The position numbers and the translations under genes are program-made. From Butyricicoccus pullicaecorum (lineage in GTDB: Bacteria > Bacillota > Clostridia > Oscillospirales > Butyricicoccaceae), in NCBI GenBank assembly GCA_018366195.1, contig JAGZIN010000005.1, positions 57,055 to 121,054 of the forward strand: 64,000 bases of DNA, written 5' to 3'. Each line of letters begins with the position of its first letter. Positions within the stretch are counted from its first letter, which is position 1. Under the pieces are notes generated by a model. The model was not told where the DNA came from. It ran no database searches and saw only the letters and a list, made by a program, of their open reading frames with translations. Below, piece by piece: positions 50,278 through 59,651 of this stretch.

Positions 50278-51792
50278 TTATCCCTCAATAAGGTCATCTA
50301 AAACATCAATATAAGGAGTTTCACAGCAAATTTCCACAGGAGCCTTCTTTGCATACATGCCAACTGCCGCAGCCGATTTCGCAATGGGCTGCATCGTGCC
50401 TGCACCAGCTACACAACCACCCGGACACGCCATGCCCTCCAGCAGATAACCGTTATATTTTCCAGCCTTTGCCATCATCATGAGCTTCTTACACTCTGCA
50501 AGTCCCTGCGCACTGGCAACCGGAATTTCACATTCAGGCTCCAGCTTCTTCATGCTGTTGACCACAGCCTTGGCAACGCCGCCACTGACTGCGAAATTGC
50601 GGCCATCGGTGCTTGCCTCGGAAAGAATTTCTTCTGCCTCAATGTCTTCCAAATTGATATCCTTTGCATGAAACAGTCCCATCATTTCCTCGAAGGTCAG
50701 AACAAAATCCACCTCACTGCGTACCGTGCGGCGTCTTGCCTCGAGCTTCTTTGCCGCGCAGGGACCAATAAACACCACCTTTGCTTCCGGGTGCTGTTTT
50801 TTAATCAAACGAGCGGTCAAAACCATCGGGGTCAGGGACATGGACACACAATCCTTGAGTTCCGGAAACTCCTGCTTTGCCATCATCGACCACGCCGGAC
50901 AACACGAAGTTGCCATGAACGGGATTTTTTCCGGTACATGCTCCAAAAAGTCCATTGCTTCCTGGGTTGCACACAGGTCTGCACCCACAGCAACCTCAAC
51001 CACATCGGTAAAGCCCAGCGCCTTCATTGCGGCACGCAGCTTTTCTGGTGTCACCTTGGGTCCGAACTGACCAACAAACGCGGGCGCTACTGCTGCGTAA
51101 ACCGGTGTTCCCTGCTTCATGGACTGAATCAGCTGGAAAATCTGCGCCTTGTCTGCAATTGCACCAAACGGACAATTGACCAGACACATACCGCAGGAAA
51201 CGCACTTATTATAATCAATTTCTGCACGACCGTATTCATCGGATTTGATGGCATTGATGCCGCAAGCCTTTGCACAAGGACGCTCCTGCTTAATGATTGC
51301 ACTGTATGGGCAAACATCTTGACAACGGCCACAGCGGATACACTTTTCCTGATCGATGACCGAGCGGCCATTGATGACATGGATTGCATCTTTTGGACAT
51401 ACCTCTGTGCAGGGGTGCGCCAGACAGCCCTGACAGCCCTCGGTTACAATGATATGCTTTTCCGGACACGCATGACAAGCAAACTTGATAATGTTAATAA
51501 GAGGCGGTTCATAATACTGCTCACTGGTTGCACTGTGCTCGATTCCATCAGAAATCGGAGCATCTGCTGCTGCTGTGCGCACGGGCATACCCATCGCCAA
51601 GCGCAGACGTTCACCAATGATTGCACGCTCTAAGAAAATACTCTCACGGTAAGATGCACGCTCTCCCGGCAAAATCTCATAGGGAAGTGCCTCCAGTCTT
51701 TTCACATAGTCTTCACCTTCATACGCCATACGTGCAATTTCAGTGTACACACGACGACGAATATCATTGATACTCGTATAAACGCCTCTCAT
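50278..51792 (-). CDS. Monomeric [FeFe] hydrogenase (group B-like)
   Basis: A 504-aa hydrogenase with four Cys-rich cluster regions in its N-terminal half (CQGCLAHPCTEVCP, CIRCGRCQDVCP, CAKACG, CVSCGMCLVNCP). The H-cluster domain has all three signatures: TSCCPAW (L1), IGPCAAKKLE (L2) and MACPGGCVAGAG (L3). L2 has Gly-Pro-Cys instead of the Met-Pro-Cys of group A, pointing to group B, a little-studied type. It should exchange electrons with ferredoxin during fermentation. No HydEFG maturases are in the window. Start at MRGVYTSIND after AGGGGACTCC-free leader GGACTC is uncertain by a few codons. Confidence 0.92.
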   Translation of the reverse strand: MRGVYTSINDIRRRVYTEIARMAYEGEDYVKRLEALPYEILPGERASYRESIFLERAIIGERLRLAMGMPVRTAAADAPISDGIEHSATSEQYYEPPLINIIKFACHACPEKHIIVTEGCQGCLAHPCTEVCPKDAIHVINGRSVIDQEKCIRCGRCQDVCPYSAIIKQERPCAKACGINAIKSDEYGRAEIDYNKCVSCGMCLVNCPFGAIADKAQIFQLIQSMKQGTPVYAAVAPAFVGQFGPKVTPEKLRAAMKALGFTDVVEVAVGADLCATQEAMDFLEHVPEKIPFMATSCCPAWSMMAKQEFPELKDCVSMSLTPMVLTARLIKKQHPEAKVVFIGPCAAKKLEARRRTVRSEVDFVLTFEEMMGLFHAKDINLEDIEAEEILSEASTDGRNFAVSGGVAKAVVNSMKKLEPECEIPVASAQGLAECKKLMMMAKAGKYNGYLLEGMACPGGCVAGAGTMQPIAKSAAAVGMYAKKAPVEICCETPYIDVLDDLIEG

Positions 51793-52202
51793 CAGGGGAC
51801 TCCTTTCACATTCACTTTCTTTCATCGTTTGTTTTAGTATAATATGTTCTGGTCTTTTTTGCAATCCCTATCCCATATCTTGCCCATTATTTGCTGTTGA
51901 TATCACTATCTTTTGTTAACTTTGTGTGCTTTTTGGTCGTTTCGTATGGGTATATTCGGGATATTTATGTATATATTAGTATTATTATTCATTTCATTCC
52001 CAAAACAAACTCGAAACCACACATCATTCATATCATTTCGTCGTATATCCTTGATGGACTGCCGTATACTATAAGCAATTTCCAATCCCATACGGTTCTC
52101 AGTTTGACAATCTGTTGTATCCATGTTAGAGTTGTCTTACGATTTTATATATATGTATATGACAAACGCCATCAATTCATCTGGAAAGCGAGGAGATTTT
52201 TT
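51793..52202. other. 410-bp AT-rich divergent promoter region
   Basis: Between the leftward hydrogenase and rightward pepF. A plus-strand promoter for pepF is at 52104-52132. A long in-frame extension of pepF through here is AT-rich and not protein-like. No RNA or operator was recognised. Confidence 0.6.
52104..52132 (+). promoter_or_regulatory. Promoter of pepF
   Basis: TTGACA (52104-52109), 17-bp spacer, TAGAGT (52127-52132), 70 bp before the start codon. Confidence 0.55.
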
Positions 52203-54014
52203 ATGTCAAAATCCATTCCGGTCCGCAGTGCGTGTGACCCACAGTATCAGTGGACATTAACCGATATTTTTCCCAGCGACGCAGACTGGCACAGCTGCTA
52301 TGCCAAGGTCAAAGACTCTCTTGATTCTCTGCGCGGTTACGAGGGGCATCTCTCCGACAATGCCGACACTCTATTATCCTATTTAGAGCTTGGTGACCGT
52401 CTGGGGCGTTCGCTTGATGCCCTTGCAAACTATGCGCAGCGCAAAAGCGATGAAGATACCCGCAATGCCGTTTATCAGGAGATGACAACACAGTTTACCA
52501 ATCTCGCTGTTGCGGTCAATCAGGCTGATGCGTTTTCTACGCCGGAGCTTCTGGCAATTCCCGATGATGTGCTGCATGATTTTTATGCCGCCTGTCCCAA
52601 ACTCACCCATTACCGCTTACAGCTCGACCGGCTCCGCCGACAGCGTGCGCACACGCTCTCCCCCGAATGTGAGGCGCTGCTTGCCTCTGCCGGTCAGCTC
52701 AGTCAGGCTCCTGATGAAATTTTTTCTCTGCTCAATGATGCAGACATGCAGTTTCCGGACGCTCTGGACAGCAGCGAGCAGCCCCATCCGGTCACACATG
52801 GGACGTTTATCCCCCTGCTGCAATCCAGTGACCGTACCCTGCGCAAAAACGCTTTTGAATCCCTTTACCATGTCTACCAGCAGTTTCGAAACACCTCTGC
52901 TGCGATTTTAAGTGCACAGATGCAGCAGCTGCAATTTTTTGCCAATGCACGGCACTATGAATCCGCCCTGCATGCAGCGCTCAATCACACGGAGGTTCCT
53001 GTGGAAATCTATCACAATCTCATCGCCTCTGTCCGGCAAAATCTTCCGGCAATGCACCGCTATGTCAAGCTGCGCAAAAAGCTGCTTGGTGTTGATGCGC
53101 TGCATTTCTACGATCTTTATACACCAATTGTTGCCGATCAGGATATTGAAATCGACTATGAATCTGCCAAGCAAATAGCACGTGAAGCCCTGATGCCGCT
53201 GGGTCAGGACTATCAGCGTATGTTGGAGGAAGGCTTCCAAAACCACTGGATTGATGTCTACGAAAATCAGGGCAAGCGTTCTGGTGCATATTCTGCCGGT
53301 CCATATGATTCTCACCCCTATGTGCTGCTCAACTATACCAACACACTCAATGATGTATTTACGCTGGTGCACGAAATGGGGCATGCCCTGCATTCCTATC
53401 TGTCCAATCAAAATCAAAGTGTCACCTATGCAGGGTATGTGATTTTCGTTGCAGAGGTTGCATCAACCTGCAACGAATCCCTTCTCATGCAGCATCTGTT
53501 GGGGCAAACGACAGACAAGCGCCGCCGTGCATACCTTATCAACTATTTTCTGGAACAATTCCGCGCGACCTTGTATCGGCAAACGATGTTTGCAGAATTC
53601 GAGCTTTGGTGCAGCGAACAGACCCGTAAGGGACAGCCGCTGACTGCCGAAGGGCTTTCTGCCAAGTATCAGGCACTCAACCGCGACTATTACGGAGCGG
53701 ACATCGTGCTTGACCCAGAGGTTGCATTGGAATGGGCAAGAATCCCTCATTTCTATTACAATTTCTATGTTTATCAGTATGCAACTGGTTATGCCGCTGC
53801 CATTGCACTCTCTCAGCGTATCCAAAAGGAAGGGGAACCGGCTGTACAGGACTATCTTTCCTTCCTCTCCAAAGGCTGCTCAGAAGACCCGGTTTCCCTC
53901 CTGCGCGGTGCCGGTGTTGATATGGCATCTCCTGCGCCTGTAAATGATGCCCTGAAGCTATTTGACCAGCTCGTTTCCGAACTTGAATCCCTGCTTGCAG
54001 AATCTGCATCATAA
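52203..54014 (+). CDS. pepF: Oligoendopeptidase F (M3 family)
   Basis: A 603-aa zinc metallopeptidase that degrades short peptides in the cytoplasm. The zinc site is TLVHEMGHALHSYLS near residue 385, with the third ligand Glu in FVAEVASTCNESLL about 25 residues later. The N-terminal helical domain contains repeated DRTLRKNAFESLYHVYQQF-like helices typical of M3B. I chose ATG 52203 (MSKSIPVRSACD) because GCGAGGAG lies upstream; an open frame continues 100 codons further but has no family features. Confidence 0.96.
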   Translation: MSKSIPVRSACDPQYQWTLTDIFPSDADWHSCYAKVKDSLDSLRGYEGHLSDNADTLLSYLELGDRLGRSLDALANYAQRKSDEDTRNAVYQEMTTQFTNLAVAVNQADAFSTPELLAIPDDVLHDFYAACPKLTHYRLQLDRLRRQRAHTLSPECEALLASAGQLSQAPDEIFSLLNDADMQFPDALDSSEQPHPVTHGTFIPLLQSSDRTLRKNAFESLYHVYQQFRNTSAAILSAQMQQLQFFANARHYESALHAALNHTEVPVEIYHNLIASVRQNLPAMHRYVKLRKKLLGVDALHFYDLYTPIVADQDIEIDYESAKQIAREALMPLGQDYQRMLEEGFQNHWIDVYENQGKRSGAYSAGPYDSHPYVLLNYTNTLNDVFTLVHEMGHALHSYLSNQNQSVTYAGYVIFVAEVASTCNESLLMQHLLGQTTDKRRRAYLINYFLEQFRATLYRQTMFAEFELWCSEQTRKGQPLTAEGLSAKYQALNRDYYGADIVLDPEVALEWARIPHFYYNFYVYQYATGYAAAIALSQRIQKEGEPAVQDYLSFLSKGCSEDPVSLLRGAGVDMASPAPVNDALKLFDQLVSELESLLAESAS

Positions 54015-54090
54015 CCATTTGTGTTCTCGCACGAAAGCAATTCCATCAGCAGCAAGAAAAGGCAATCCCAAAACTGCCGAAAATGATAGG

Positions 54091-54137
54091 ATACCTCCGA
54101 AATAGATGAAACAGAATCTATTTCGGAGGTATTTTTT
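54091..54137. terminator. Bidirectional terminator between pepF and the glycerophosphodiesterase
   Basis: ATACCTCCGAAATAGAT and ATCTATTTCGGAGGTAT form a perfect 17-bp stem followed by TTTTT on the plus strand. Confidence 0.88.
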
Positions 54138-54180
54138 ATGACACTATCCTGACGCAAGGAACCATTTTTGAACCGTCTGT

Positions 54181-54984
54181 TCACATCGAATTTGATTTCC
54201 AGTTCTCCCACCATGCAGTAAACGCCGCTGTATCATCGGTCTTGAATCCGGTCAAGCCCCTTGTACAAATCCGGTTCCAGCCTTCCGGCGTATCTCCCAG
54301 ATTTGCAAACACCATTAAATTGCGGGCGCGCAGCCATGCAATGTCCTCGCGCTCTAACGCATCAATGTCCAAGCTAATTTCAAATAATTGCATTTGCGGA
54401 ATCTGTTCTTTCCACGCAGCCGTCAGCCTTCCGATATTGGCACCCAGCTTCACCCCCTCAGGCACGCCATACACCTTCACATATTGCTGTATTTCGGTTA
54501 CAAGCATTGGGTCACTGGCAAAAATCACACAGTCGTTTCTTTTATCAAAGGCTTGCAGCAATCTGCAAAGTTCAGGCATCATTCCGGAAGCCTTATATTC
54601 AATTTCCAGAATCATTCTGCGTGTCAAATCATGTACCCAGTCAAATAAATCCGATAAGCGCATCAGCTTCGCAGTCCGTGTATCCGCAGCTGCTTCGTGT
54701 CCCAGCACATGATTTGCATAAGGAATCTCCAAGGCTTCCAGCTCTTTCCAAATACATTGCGCGATGGGTTTGGAGCACGACATTGCGGTTCCCTCGCTCA
54801 TACGCTCCAAGGTTGCATCGTGGTGAATCACAATGACACCATCTCGCGTCATGCGGATATCAATTTCAATGCCCTCGATTCCGGTACGATATGCGGCACG
54901 AAAAGCTTCCAGCGTGTTCTCTGGCGCAGCCTGACAAACACCGCGATGTGCCATTCTCCAAGGACCGGTGTACTGCTTTTTCAT
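54181..54984 (-). CDS. Glycerophosphodiester phosphodiesterase
   Basis: A 267-aa TIM-barrel enzyme of the GDPD/UgpQ family that splits deacylated phospholipids into glycerol-3-phosphate and an alcohol. Catalytic residues: His in MAHRGVCQAAPENTLEAF, the metal pair EIDIRMTRDG, and HHD of VIVIHHDATLERM. No signal peptide, so it is cytoplasmic. Start at MKKQYTGPW. It has a consensus promoter and is a single-gene unit. Confidence 0.94.
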   Translation of the reverse strand: MKKQYTGPWRMAHRGVCQAAPENTLEAFRAAYRTGIEGIEIDIRMTRDGVIVIHHDATLERMSEGTAMSCSKPIAQCIWKELEALEIPYANHVLGHEAAADTRTAKLMRLSDLFDWVHDLTRRMILEIEYKASGMMPELCRLLQAFDKRNDCVIFASDPMLVTEIQQYVKVYGVPEGVKLGANIGRLTAAWKEQIPQMQLFEISLDIDALEREDIAWLRARNLMVFANLGDTPEGWNRICTRGLTGFKTDDTAAFTAWWENWKSNSM

Positions 54985-55037
54985 GGTGTTCTCCTTTTCT
55001 CCCGCGGTCAGAACGTACCGCACATTTTCTCTGCTTC

Positions 55038-55066
55038 ACTATACTGCGAATCTTCGGCCATGTCAA
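55038..55066 (-). promoter_or_regulatory. Promoter of the glycerophosphodiesterase gene
   Basis: Minus strand TTGACA (55061-55066), 17-bp spacer, TATAGT (55038-55043). Confidence 0.7.
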
Positions 55067-55112
55067 CAAATTCTTGATGACAGTTTATGCACTGTATCAC
55101 AATTCTGACAAT

Positions 55113-57365
55113 TTATGACTGCTCTTTTTTCTTCTTCATACATTTATAACAGATACGATAATGGGAATCCAAGGGCATGGGTGCATGACAGATTTTGCAG
55201 CTATGCCCCTTTTGCGCCAGCTCACGCAGTAAAAGCTCGTTGATTTGCAGCGCTGTATTTTCCTTTTCTGTACGCAGCCAGTCCAAATCCACAGGCTGAC
55301 GGAAGGCGCGGCAAAAAGAATAGTATAAATCCAGCAGCTGGCTGTACAGCTCCAATCCATCTAACGAAGGCTTGGTACGATGTGGAATTGCAATGGTCTT
55401 GTTTGTCAAATACTGTTCACAGTATAAGAGAAAATAATCCATCAGCTCCTCGTCCCGTTCATCAAACGGAATGGTTGCCGCTCGAAGCGATTCTTCCTTG
55501 CTCAGCATCAGTTCATTTTCCTCTAATGTTTTGAGAATCAGGATATAGCGGTCAATCGGCATCTTCTGGTAAGGGGCGATTGCCAGAATGCGGTTCCATA
55601 CTTGCAATACCTCAAGCAAATCATGCTCTACACGTAATACCAAGTCAGAAAATCCCAACATCGCTTTCTCAATCGGTTCCGTCGGCGCATCAAATCCCTG
55701 CCATAAAATTTCACTATCCATCAGCGCGGTGACGAATCCTTCTTCATAAACACCAAATCTTCCCGCACGTCCGCCGATTTGACGGATTTCTGCCGGATAC
55801 AAGGGGCGATTGTGCTGCCCGTCAAATTTTCGGTCACGTGTAAAAATAATACGGCGAATGGGCAGATTGAGTCCCATACCAATGGCATCGGTCGCAACAA
55901 GCACCTTGCTTTCCCCACGTAAAAAACGCTCCATCTGCATTTTTCTGGTAGCATACGGCAAAGCGCCATAAATGACGGAAGGCTGAACCCCCATTTGCCG
56001 CAGCTGCTCGGCAAGCTCCAGCACGCGCCGTTTCGAAAAGGCAATCAAGGCATCTCCCTCCTGCGCATCGGAAAGCGTAACCGGCGTGCGGACAAGGGTC
56101 AAATCTGCCATACGCGAATGAGATATGATTTCATAGGATTCTCCACAGCTTTCAATCAGCTGTTTCAGGATATCGACCCCTTCCGGCGCTGTGCACAAAT
56201 GGATTTCCTGCGCACAGCAGCCCAAGACAGCGCGAGTCCACGCAAACCCACGCGCATCATCTGCAATCATTTGACATTCATCTACCACTGCCACTTCATA
56301 ATGGCGGTTTGGGTCGAGCTTTTCGACGGTTGAGGCAATATGCGTCGCTCCCGGGCGGATATCCTCCTCCTCTCCCGTCAGCATACTGCAATTGACACCG
56401 CGCGCCAGCATGGATTCCTGTACCTCCAGCGCCAATAAACGCAGCGGAGCAAGATATACACCGCTCTGTGCCTGTGCCAAGCGATTGAGACTTTGGTAGG
56501 TCTTTCCCGTATTGGTACCGCCCACATGAATCACAAAGCGCCGTTCCATCATGCGTGCCATAGGATATTCATCTTTTGGGTCAACGGTAATCAAATCTTC
56601 CAGCTGTGTACGAATCAGCATGGGAATACAATCGACCAAATAAATTTGATAGAGTGAACTGGTCAGCAGCTTTTCAGAGGGAAAATCGGGCAATGATAAA
56701 AATGGAGATAAATCTTTCTGTGTCTCATGCTTTGCATAATCATAGAGCAGAACTGCTGCGGTACGCAGCAGGGCTGGCGTGTAGCGTCCTTCCATGAGCG
56801 AATAAAGGGCACGCTCCCGTTTGGTTTCTCCCTTTCCCAAATAAGGCGCACAGGCTGCGATTTTCGTTGGATTTTTCAAAAATTTGCTGTACCGTCCATC
56901 GGTCATTTCCATCACCTCACGCAAGCCATTTTGCGCATCTGCAATGGTGCGTACAATTGGTACACTGTCCTGTATCAGCGTTTTCTGAATCCCTTCATGC
57001 AGACGCTGTACCAAAAGCACCGCTGTCTGGTCACCCTCTGTCATTTCTTCCAGCATCGGGGCATCAAAGAGCTTGGACAGCATTTGACAGGCATCTTGTG
57101 CACGCTGATGCCGTGCCTCCAGCTTGGCAGAGCGGCGCTCCATTCGTTTGGCATGTCTTGCAGCAGTGCGCTCTAAGATTGCACGAATTTTCGGCTGCTC
57201 TGCCAGATACATCACATCGTCTTTCTGCCATAGCGGAACCTTTTTCAGACGGTTGGGGTGATGGGGATTGACTCCCCAGGTCGGTGCTGGCAGCTTCTCA
57301 ATGATTGCATCTGTCCACCCCAGTGCATATAAATCTCCGACTGTCAGCAGATTTGATTCGGACAT
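55113..57365 (-). CDS. Suv3-like superfamily 2 helicase with C-terminal zinc finger
   Basis: A 750-aa helicase. Residues 1-270 are helical with a basic stretch (ARHAKRMERRSAKLEARHQR) and no known domain. The motor starts with Walker A GGTNTGKT (282-289), then YLAPLRLLALEV (Ia), VVDECQM (II, 361-366), ATDAIGMGLNLPIRR (V) and QIGGRAGRFG (VI). GGTNTGKTY, DECQM and GLNL are hallmarks of Suv3, the mitochondrial RNA helicase that works with an exonuclease. A CxxC...CxxC finger (CKICHAP, CYKC) ends the protein. RNA unwinding and turnover is the likely role. Start at MSESNLLTVG after GGAGG; the gene lies downstream of rpmB. Confidence 0.82.
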   Translation of the reverse strand: MSESNLLTVGDLYALGWTDAIIEKLPAPTWGVNPHHPNRLKKVPLWQKDDVMYLAEQPKIRAILERTAARHAKRMERRSAKLEARHQRAQDACQMLSKLFDAPMLEEMTEGDQTAVLLVQRLHEGIQKTLIQDSVPIVRTIADAQNGLREVMEMTDGRYSKFLKNPTKIAACAPYLGKGETKRERALYSLMEGRYTPALLRTAAVLLYDYAKHETQKDLSPFLSLPDFPSEKLLTSSLYQIYLVDCIPMLIRTQLEDLITVDPKDEYPMARMMERRFVIHVGGTNTGKTYQSLNRLAQAQSGVYLAPLRLLALEVQESMLARGVNCSMLTGEEEDIRPGATHIASTVEKLDPNRHYEVAVVDECQMIADDARGFAWTRAVLGCCAQEIHLCTAPEGVDILKQLIESCGESYEIISHSRMADLTLVRTPVTLSDAQEGDALIAFSKRRVLELAEQLRQMGVQPSVIYGALPYATRKMQMERFLRGESKVLVATDAIGMGLNLPIRRIIFTRDRKFDGQHNRPLYPAEIRQIGGRAGRFGVYEEGFVTALMDSEILWQGFDAPTEPIEKAMLGFSDLVLRVEHDLLEVLQVWNRILAIAPYQKMPIDRYILILKTLEENELMLSKEESLRAATIPFDERDEELMDYFLLYCEQYLTNKTIAIPHRTKPSLDGLELYSQLLDLYYSFCRAFRQPVDLDWLRTEKENTALQINELLLRELAQKGHSCKICHAPMPLDSHYRICYKCMKKKKEQS

Positions 57366-57435
57366 CAAAAAAAACCTCCAAACTAAATTGAGTTTCTTAC
57401 CCAAGAAATCATATTGTGAATCGAGAAAAAATGAA

Positions 57436-57465
57436 AAAAGCGCCCGCAAACTACGCGAGCGCTTT
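57436..57465 (-). terminator. Terminator of rpmB
   Basis: Minus strand AAAAGCGC-T-CGC...GCG-G-GCGCTTTTTT hairpin, 14 bp past the rpmB stop. It separates rpmB from the helicase gene. Confidence 0.75.
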
Positions 57466-57478
57466 TGGCAATCAACAA

Positions 57479-57667
57479 TTAGATGGCACGGGTAACCTTG
57501 CCGGAGCGGAGGCACCGAGTACATACGTTGATATGGCGGGGAGTACCGTCGACGAGAGCCTTAACACGACGAACGTTAGGCTTCCAAGTTCTGTTCGAAC
57601 GTCTGTGGGAGTGGGAAACCTTAATACCAAAGGTTACGCCCTTTCCGCAAATATCGCACTTTGCCAT
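57479..57667 (-). CDS. rpmB: 50S ribosomal protein L28
   Basis: A 62-aa ribosomal protein with the zinc-binding form: CDICGKG near residue 4 and NVCTRCLRSGKV near residue 48 supply four Cys. The core GIKVSHSHRRSNRTWKPNV is typical. A zinc-binding L28 usually has a Cys-free paralogue used under zinc limitation; none is seen here. AAGGAGGTGCAGG precedes the ATG. Confidence 0.97.
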   Translation of the reverse strand: MAKCDICGKGVTFGIKVSHSHRRSNRTWKPNVRRVKALVDGTPRHINVCTRCLRSGKVTRAI

Positions 57668-57801
57668 TTTTCCTGCACCTCCTTATCTAAAAGGCATTGA
57701 GTAACGTATATTATATTAACACAACTTTTCAGAGATTGCAAGTATTTCTGACGATTTATTTGAAAAAAAATAAATTTCTTTGCTGCGTTTTCTCTGAGCC
57801 A

Positions 57802-57830
57802 TTGAAAAGGCTGGCATGCTTCGGTATAAT
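57802..57830 (+). promoter_or_regulatory. Promoter of hprK
   Basis: TTGAAA (57802-57807), 17-bp spacer, TATAAT (57825-57830), 44 bp before the start codon. Confidence 0.65.
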
Positions 57831-57874
57831 AGTATTATCTTACTTGCGTACGGTGGGAGGTTTCGAAAAAGGAT

Positions 57875-58810
57875 ATGCAATTAAAAGAATTTGGCGTTTG
57901 CCTGGGTGACCTGATTCAGGAATTTAACTTTGAGGTCATTCATGGTCCGGAAAACTTTGAACACATTGAGATTACAAAAACCGATGTCAACCGTCCTGCA
58001 CTTCAGCTGGCTGGATTTTTCGACTATTTTGACCCCAATCGTATCCAGATTATGGGTAAGGTCGAAACAACCTTTGTGGAGCAGATGACCCACGAAGAGC
58101 GCGCACAGTGCTTTGACAAGCTGTTTGCCTCAGGAATCCCTGTTATGATTGTTTCGCGTAATATCGACATCTTTCCGGAGTGTATGGCTGCTGCACAAAA
58201 ATATAATGTGCCGCTCCTGCGTTCCAATGAGTTCACCTCAACCATCATCAACTCTCTGGTTGCATCTCTCAAGGTGTCTCTCGCACCGCGTATCACGCTG
58301 CATGGTGTGCTGGTTGAAATCTATGGGCAAGGTGTTTTGCTGCTCGGCGATTCTGGCGTTGGTAAATCCGAGACTGCAATTGAGCTTGTCAAACGCGGTC
58401 ACCGTCTCATTGCGGACGATGCTGTGGAAATCAAGCGCGTCTCCGACCGCACACTCGTTGGCTCAGCTCCCGATGTCATTCGCTATTTTATCGAGCTGCG
58501 CGGCATTGGCATTGTCGATGTGCGCCGTATCTTTGGGGTCGGTTCTGTCAAACTGACGGAAAAGGTCGAGCTTGTCATCAATCTGGAGCCTTGGGAGGAG
58601 GGCAAGCAGTATGACCGCTTGGGTCTGGAAGGACAAACCACCAATATTTTGGACATTACCGTGCCTTCCTTGACCATTCCGGTGCGCCCCGGACGCAACC
58701 TTGCGGTCATCATCGAAGTCGCTGCCATGAATGACCGTTACAAAAAAATGGGCTTCAACGCCGCCAAGGATTTACAGGATCGTATGCTCAAATCCTTTGG
58801 CAATCACTAA
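57875..58810 (+). CDS. hprK: HPr kinase/phosphorylase
   Basis: A 311-aa bifunctional enzyme that phosphorylates HPr at Ser46, and reverses this with phosphate; it drives carbon catabolite repression through CcpA. The P-loop is LLGDSGVGKSETAIEL near residue 155, the catalytic Asp region is LIADDAVEIKRV, and the family C-terminal signature is ELRGIGIVDVRRIFGVGSV. Length and ends are standard. It is usually next to lgt or sugar genes; here a PHP phosphoesterase and glucokinase follow after a terminator. Confidence 0.97.
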   Translation: MQLKEFGVCLGDLIQEFNFEVIHGPENFEHIEITKTDVNRPALQLAGFFDYFDPNRIQIMGKVETTFVEQMTHEERAQCFDKLFASGIPVMIVSRNIDIFPECMAAAQKYNVPLLRSNEFTSTIINSLVASLKVSLAPRITLHGVLVEIYGQGVLLLGDSGVGKSETAIELVKRGHRLIADDAVEIKRVSDRTLVGSAPDVIRYFIELRGIGIVDVRRIFGVGSVKLTEKVELVINLEPWEEGKQYDRLGLEGQTTNILDITVPSLTIPVRPGRNLAVIIEVAAMNDRYKKMGFNAAKDLQDRMLKSFGNH

Positions 58811-58819
58811 AATCCCCCG

Positions 58820-58846
58820 AAAGGCAGGCACTCTCCTGCCTTTTTC
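58820..58846 (+). terminator. Terminator of hprK
   Basis: AAAGGCAGG-CACTCT-CCTGCCTTTTT, 9-bp stem with T run, 9 bp past the hprK stop. Confidence 0.85.
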
Positions 58847-58888
58847 TCCGTCCGCTCGTCGGGCAATCATCTGGAAGGAGACGTTCCC

Positions 58889-59632
58889 GTGCAAATCATC
58901 GCAGACCTTCACACCCATACCTGTGTATCCGACCACGCTTTTTCTACGCTGCGAGAAATGGCAGAAGGTGCCAAGCAGGCAGGTCTTTGCGCAATCGCCA
59001 TCACCGATCATGGTCCTATGATGGAGGACGGCGCACACCCTTGGCATTTTTCAAATTTATCCATCGTGCCCCGCTCGATTCATGGTGTCACCATTCTCCG
59101 CGGAGCAGAGCTCAACATCATGCCGCCATTGGGCGGCATCGACCCCCTTCCGCTTCCCATCTTAGAATCTCTTGACTGGGTCATTGCATCGTTTCATGAA
59201 CCTGTGTTTCGTCCTTCCACGCGCGAAATCCACACAAAAGCGCTCGAAAATATTTTGAAAAATCCACATGTCCACTGTCTGGGACATTTGGGCGATCCCC
59301 GCTTCGACTTTGACCATGAAGCCATCATCTCCCAGTGCAATGCCTATGGAAAAATTGTAGAAATCAACAACAACTCGGTGGTGGTACGTCGGGGCAGCGC
59401 AGAAAATTGTGCAGATATTTTGCGGCTGTGCAAACAGTATGCCGTACCGATTGTGATTGACAGTGATTCCCACATTCAATATACCGTTGGTGATTGCAGC
59501 CGTGCACTCCCTCTGTTGGAACAGCTGGATTTTCCAGAGCATCTGGTTCTCAACGCAAACCGCGAACGGCTGGCGGACTGGTTCCGCAAGCACCGCGGTC
59601 TTACGCTTTTTCCGGAAACAGAAACCCTATAA
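58889..59632 (+). CDS. PHP domain phosphoesterase (YcdX-like)
   Basis: A 247-aa PHP-fold metal-dependent hydrolase. Metal ligands are visible: DLHTHTCVSDHAFS at the N-terminus, ITDHGPMMED, GAELNIM, ASFHEPVF, CLGHLGDPRFD, and the C-terminal IDSDSH. This spacing matches YcdX, a trinuclear-zinc phosphatase. A GTG start at 58889 follows AAGGAG. It ends 19 bp before glucokinase, so the two are co-transcribed. Confidence 0.92.
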   Translation: MQIIADLHTHTCVSDHAFSTLREMAEGAKQAGLCAIAITDHGPMMEDGAHPWHFSNLSIVPRSIHGVTILRGAELNIMPPLGGIDPLPLPILESLDWVIASFHEPVFRPSTREIHTKALENILKNPHVHCLGHLGDPRFDFDHEAIISQCNAYGKIVEINNNSVVVRRGSAENCADILRLCKQYAVPIVIDSDSHIQYTVGDCSRALPLLEQLDFPEHLVLNANRERLADWFRKHRGLTLFPETETL

Positions 59633-59651
59633 TTCAAGGAGGAATTCCCTT

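Noticed and set aside
51891..52202. 100-codon N-terminal extension of pepF
   Set aside because: AT-rich, no family similarity, no ribosome site; a promoter and a good AGGAG site lie inside it, so pepF starts at 52203.
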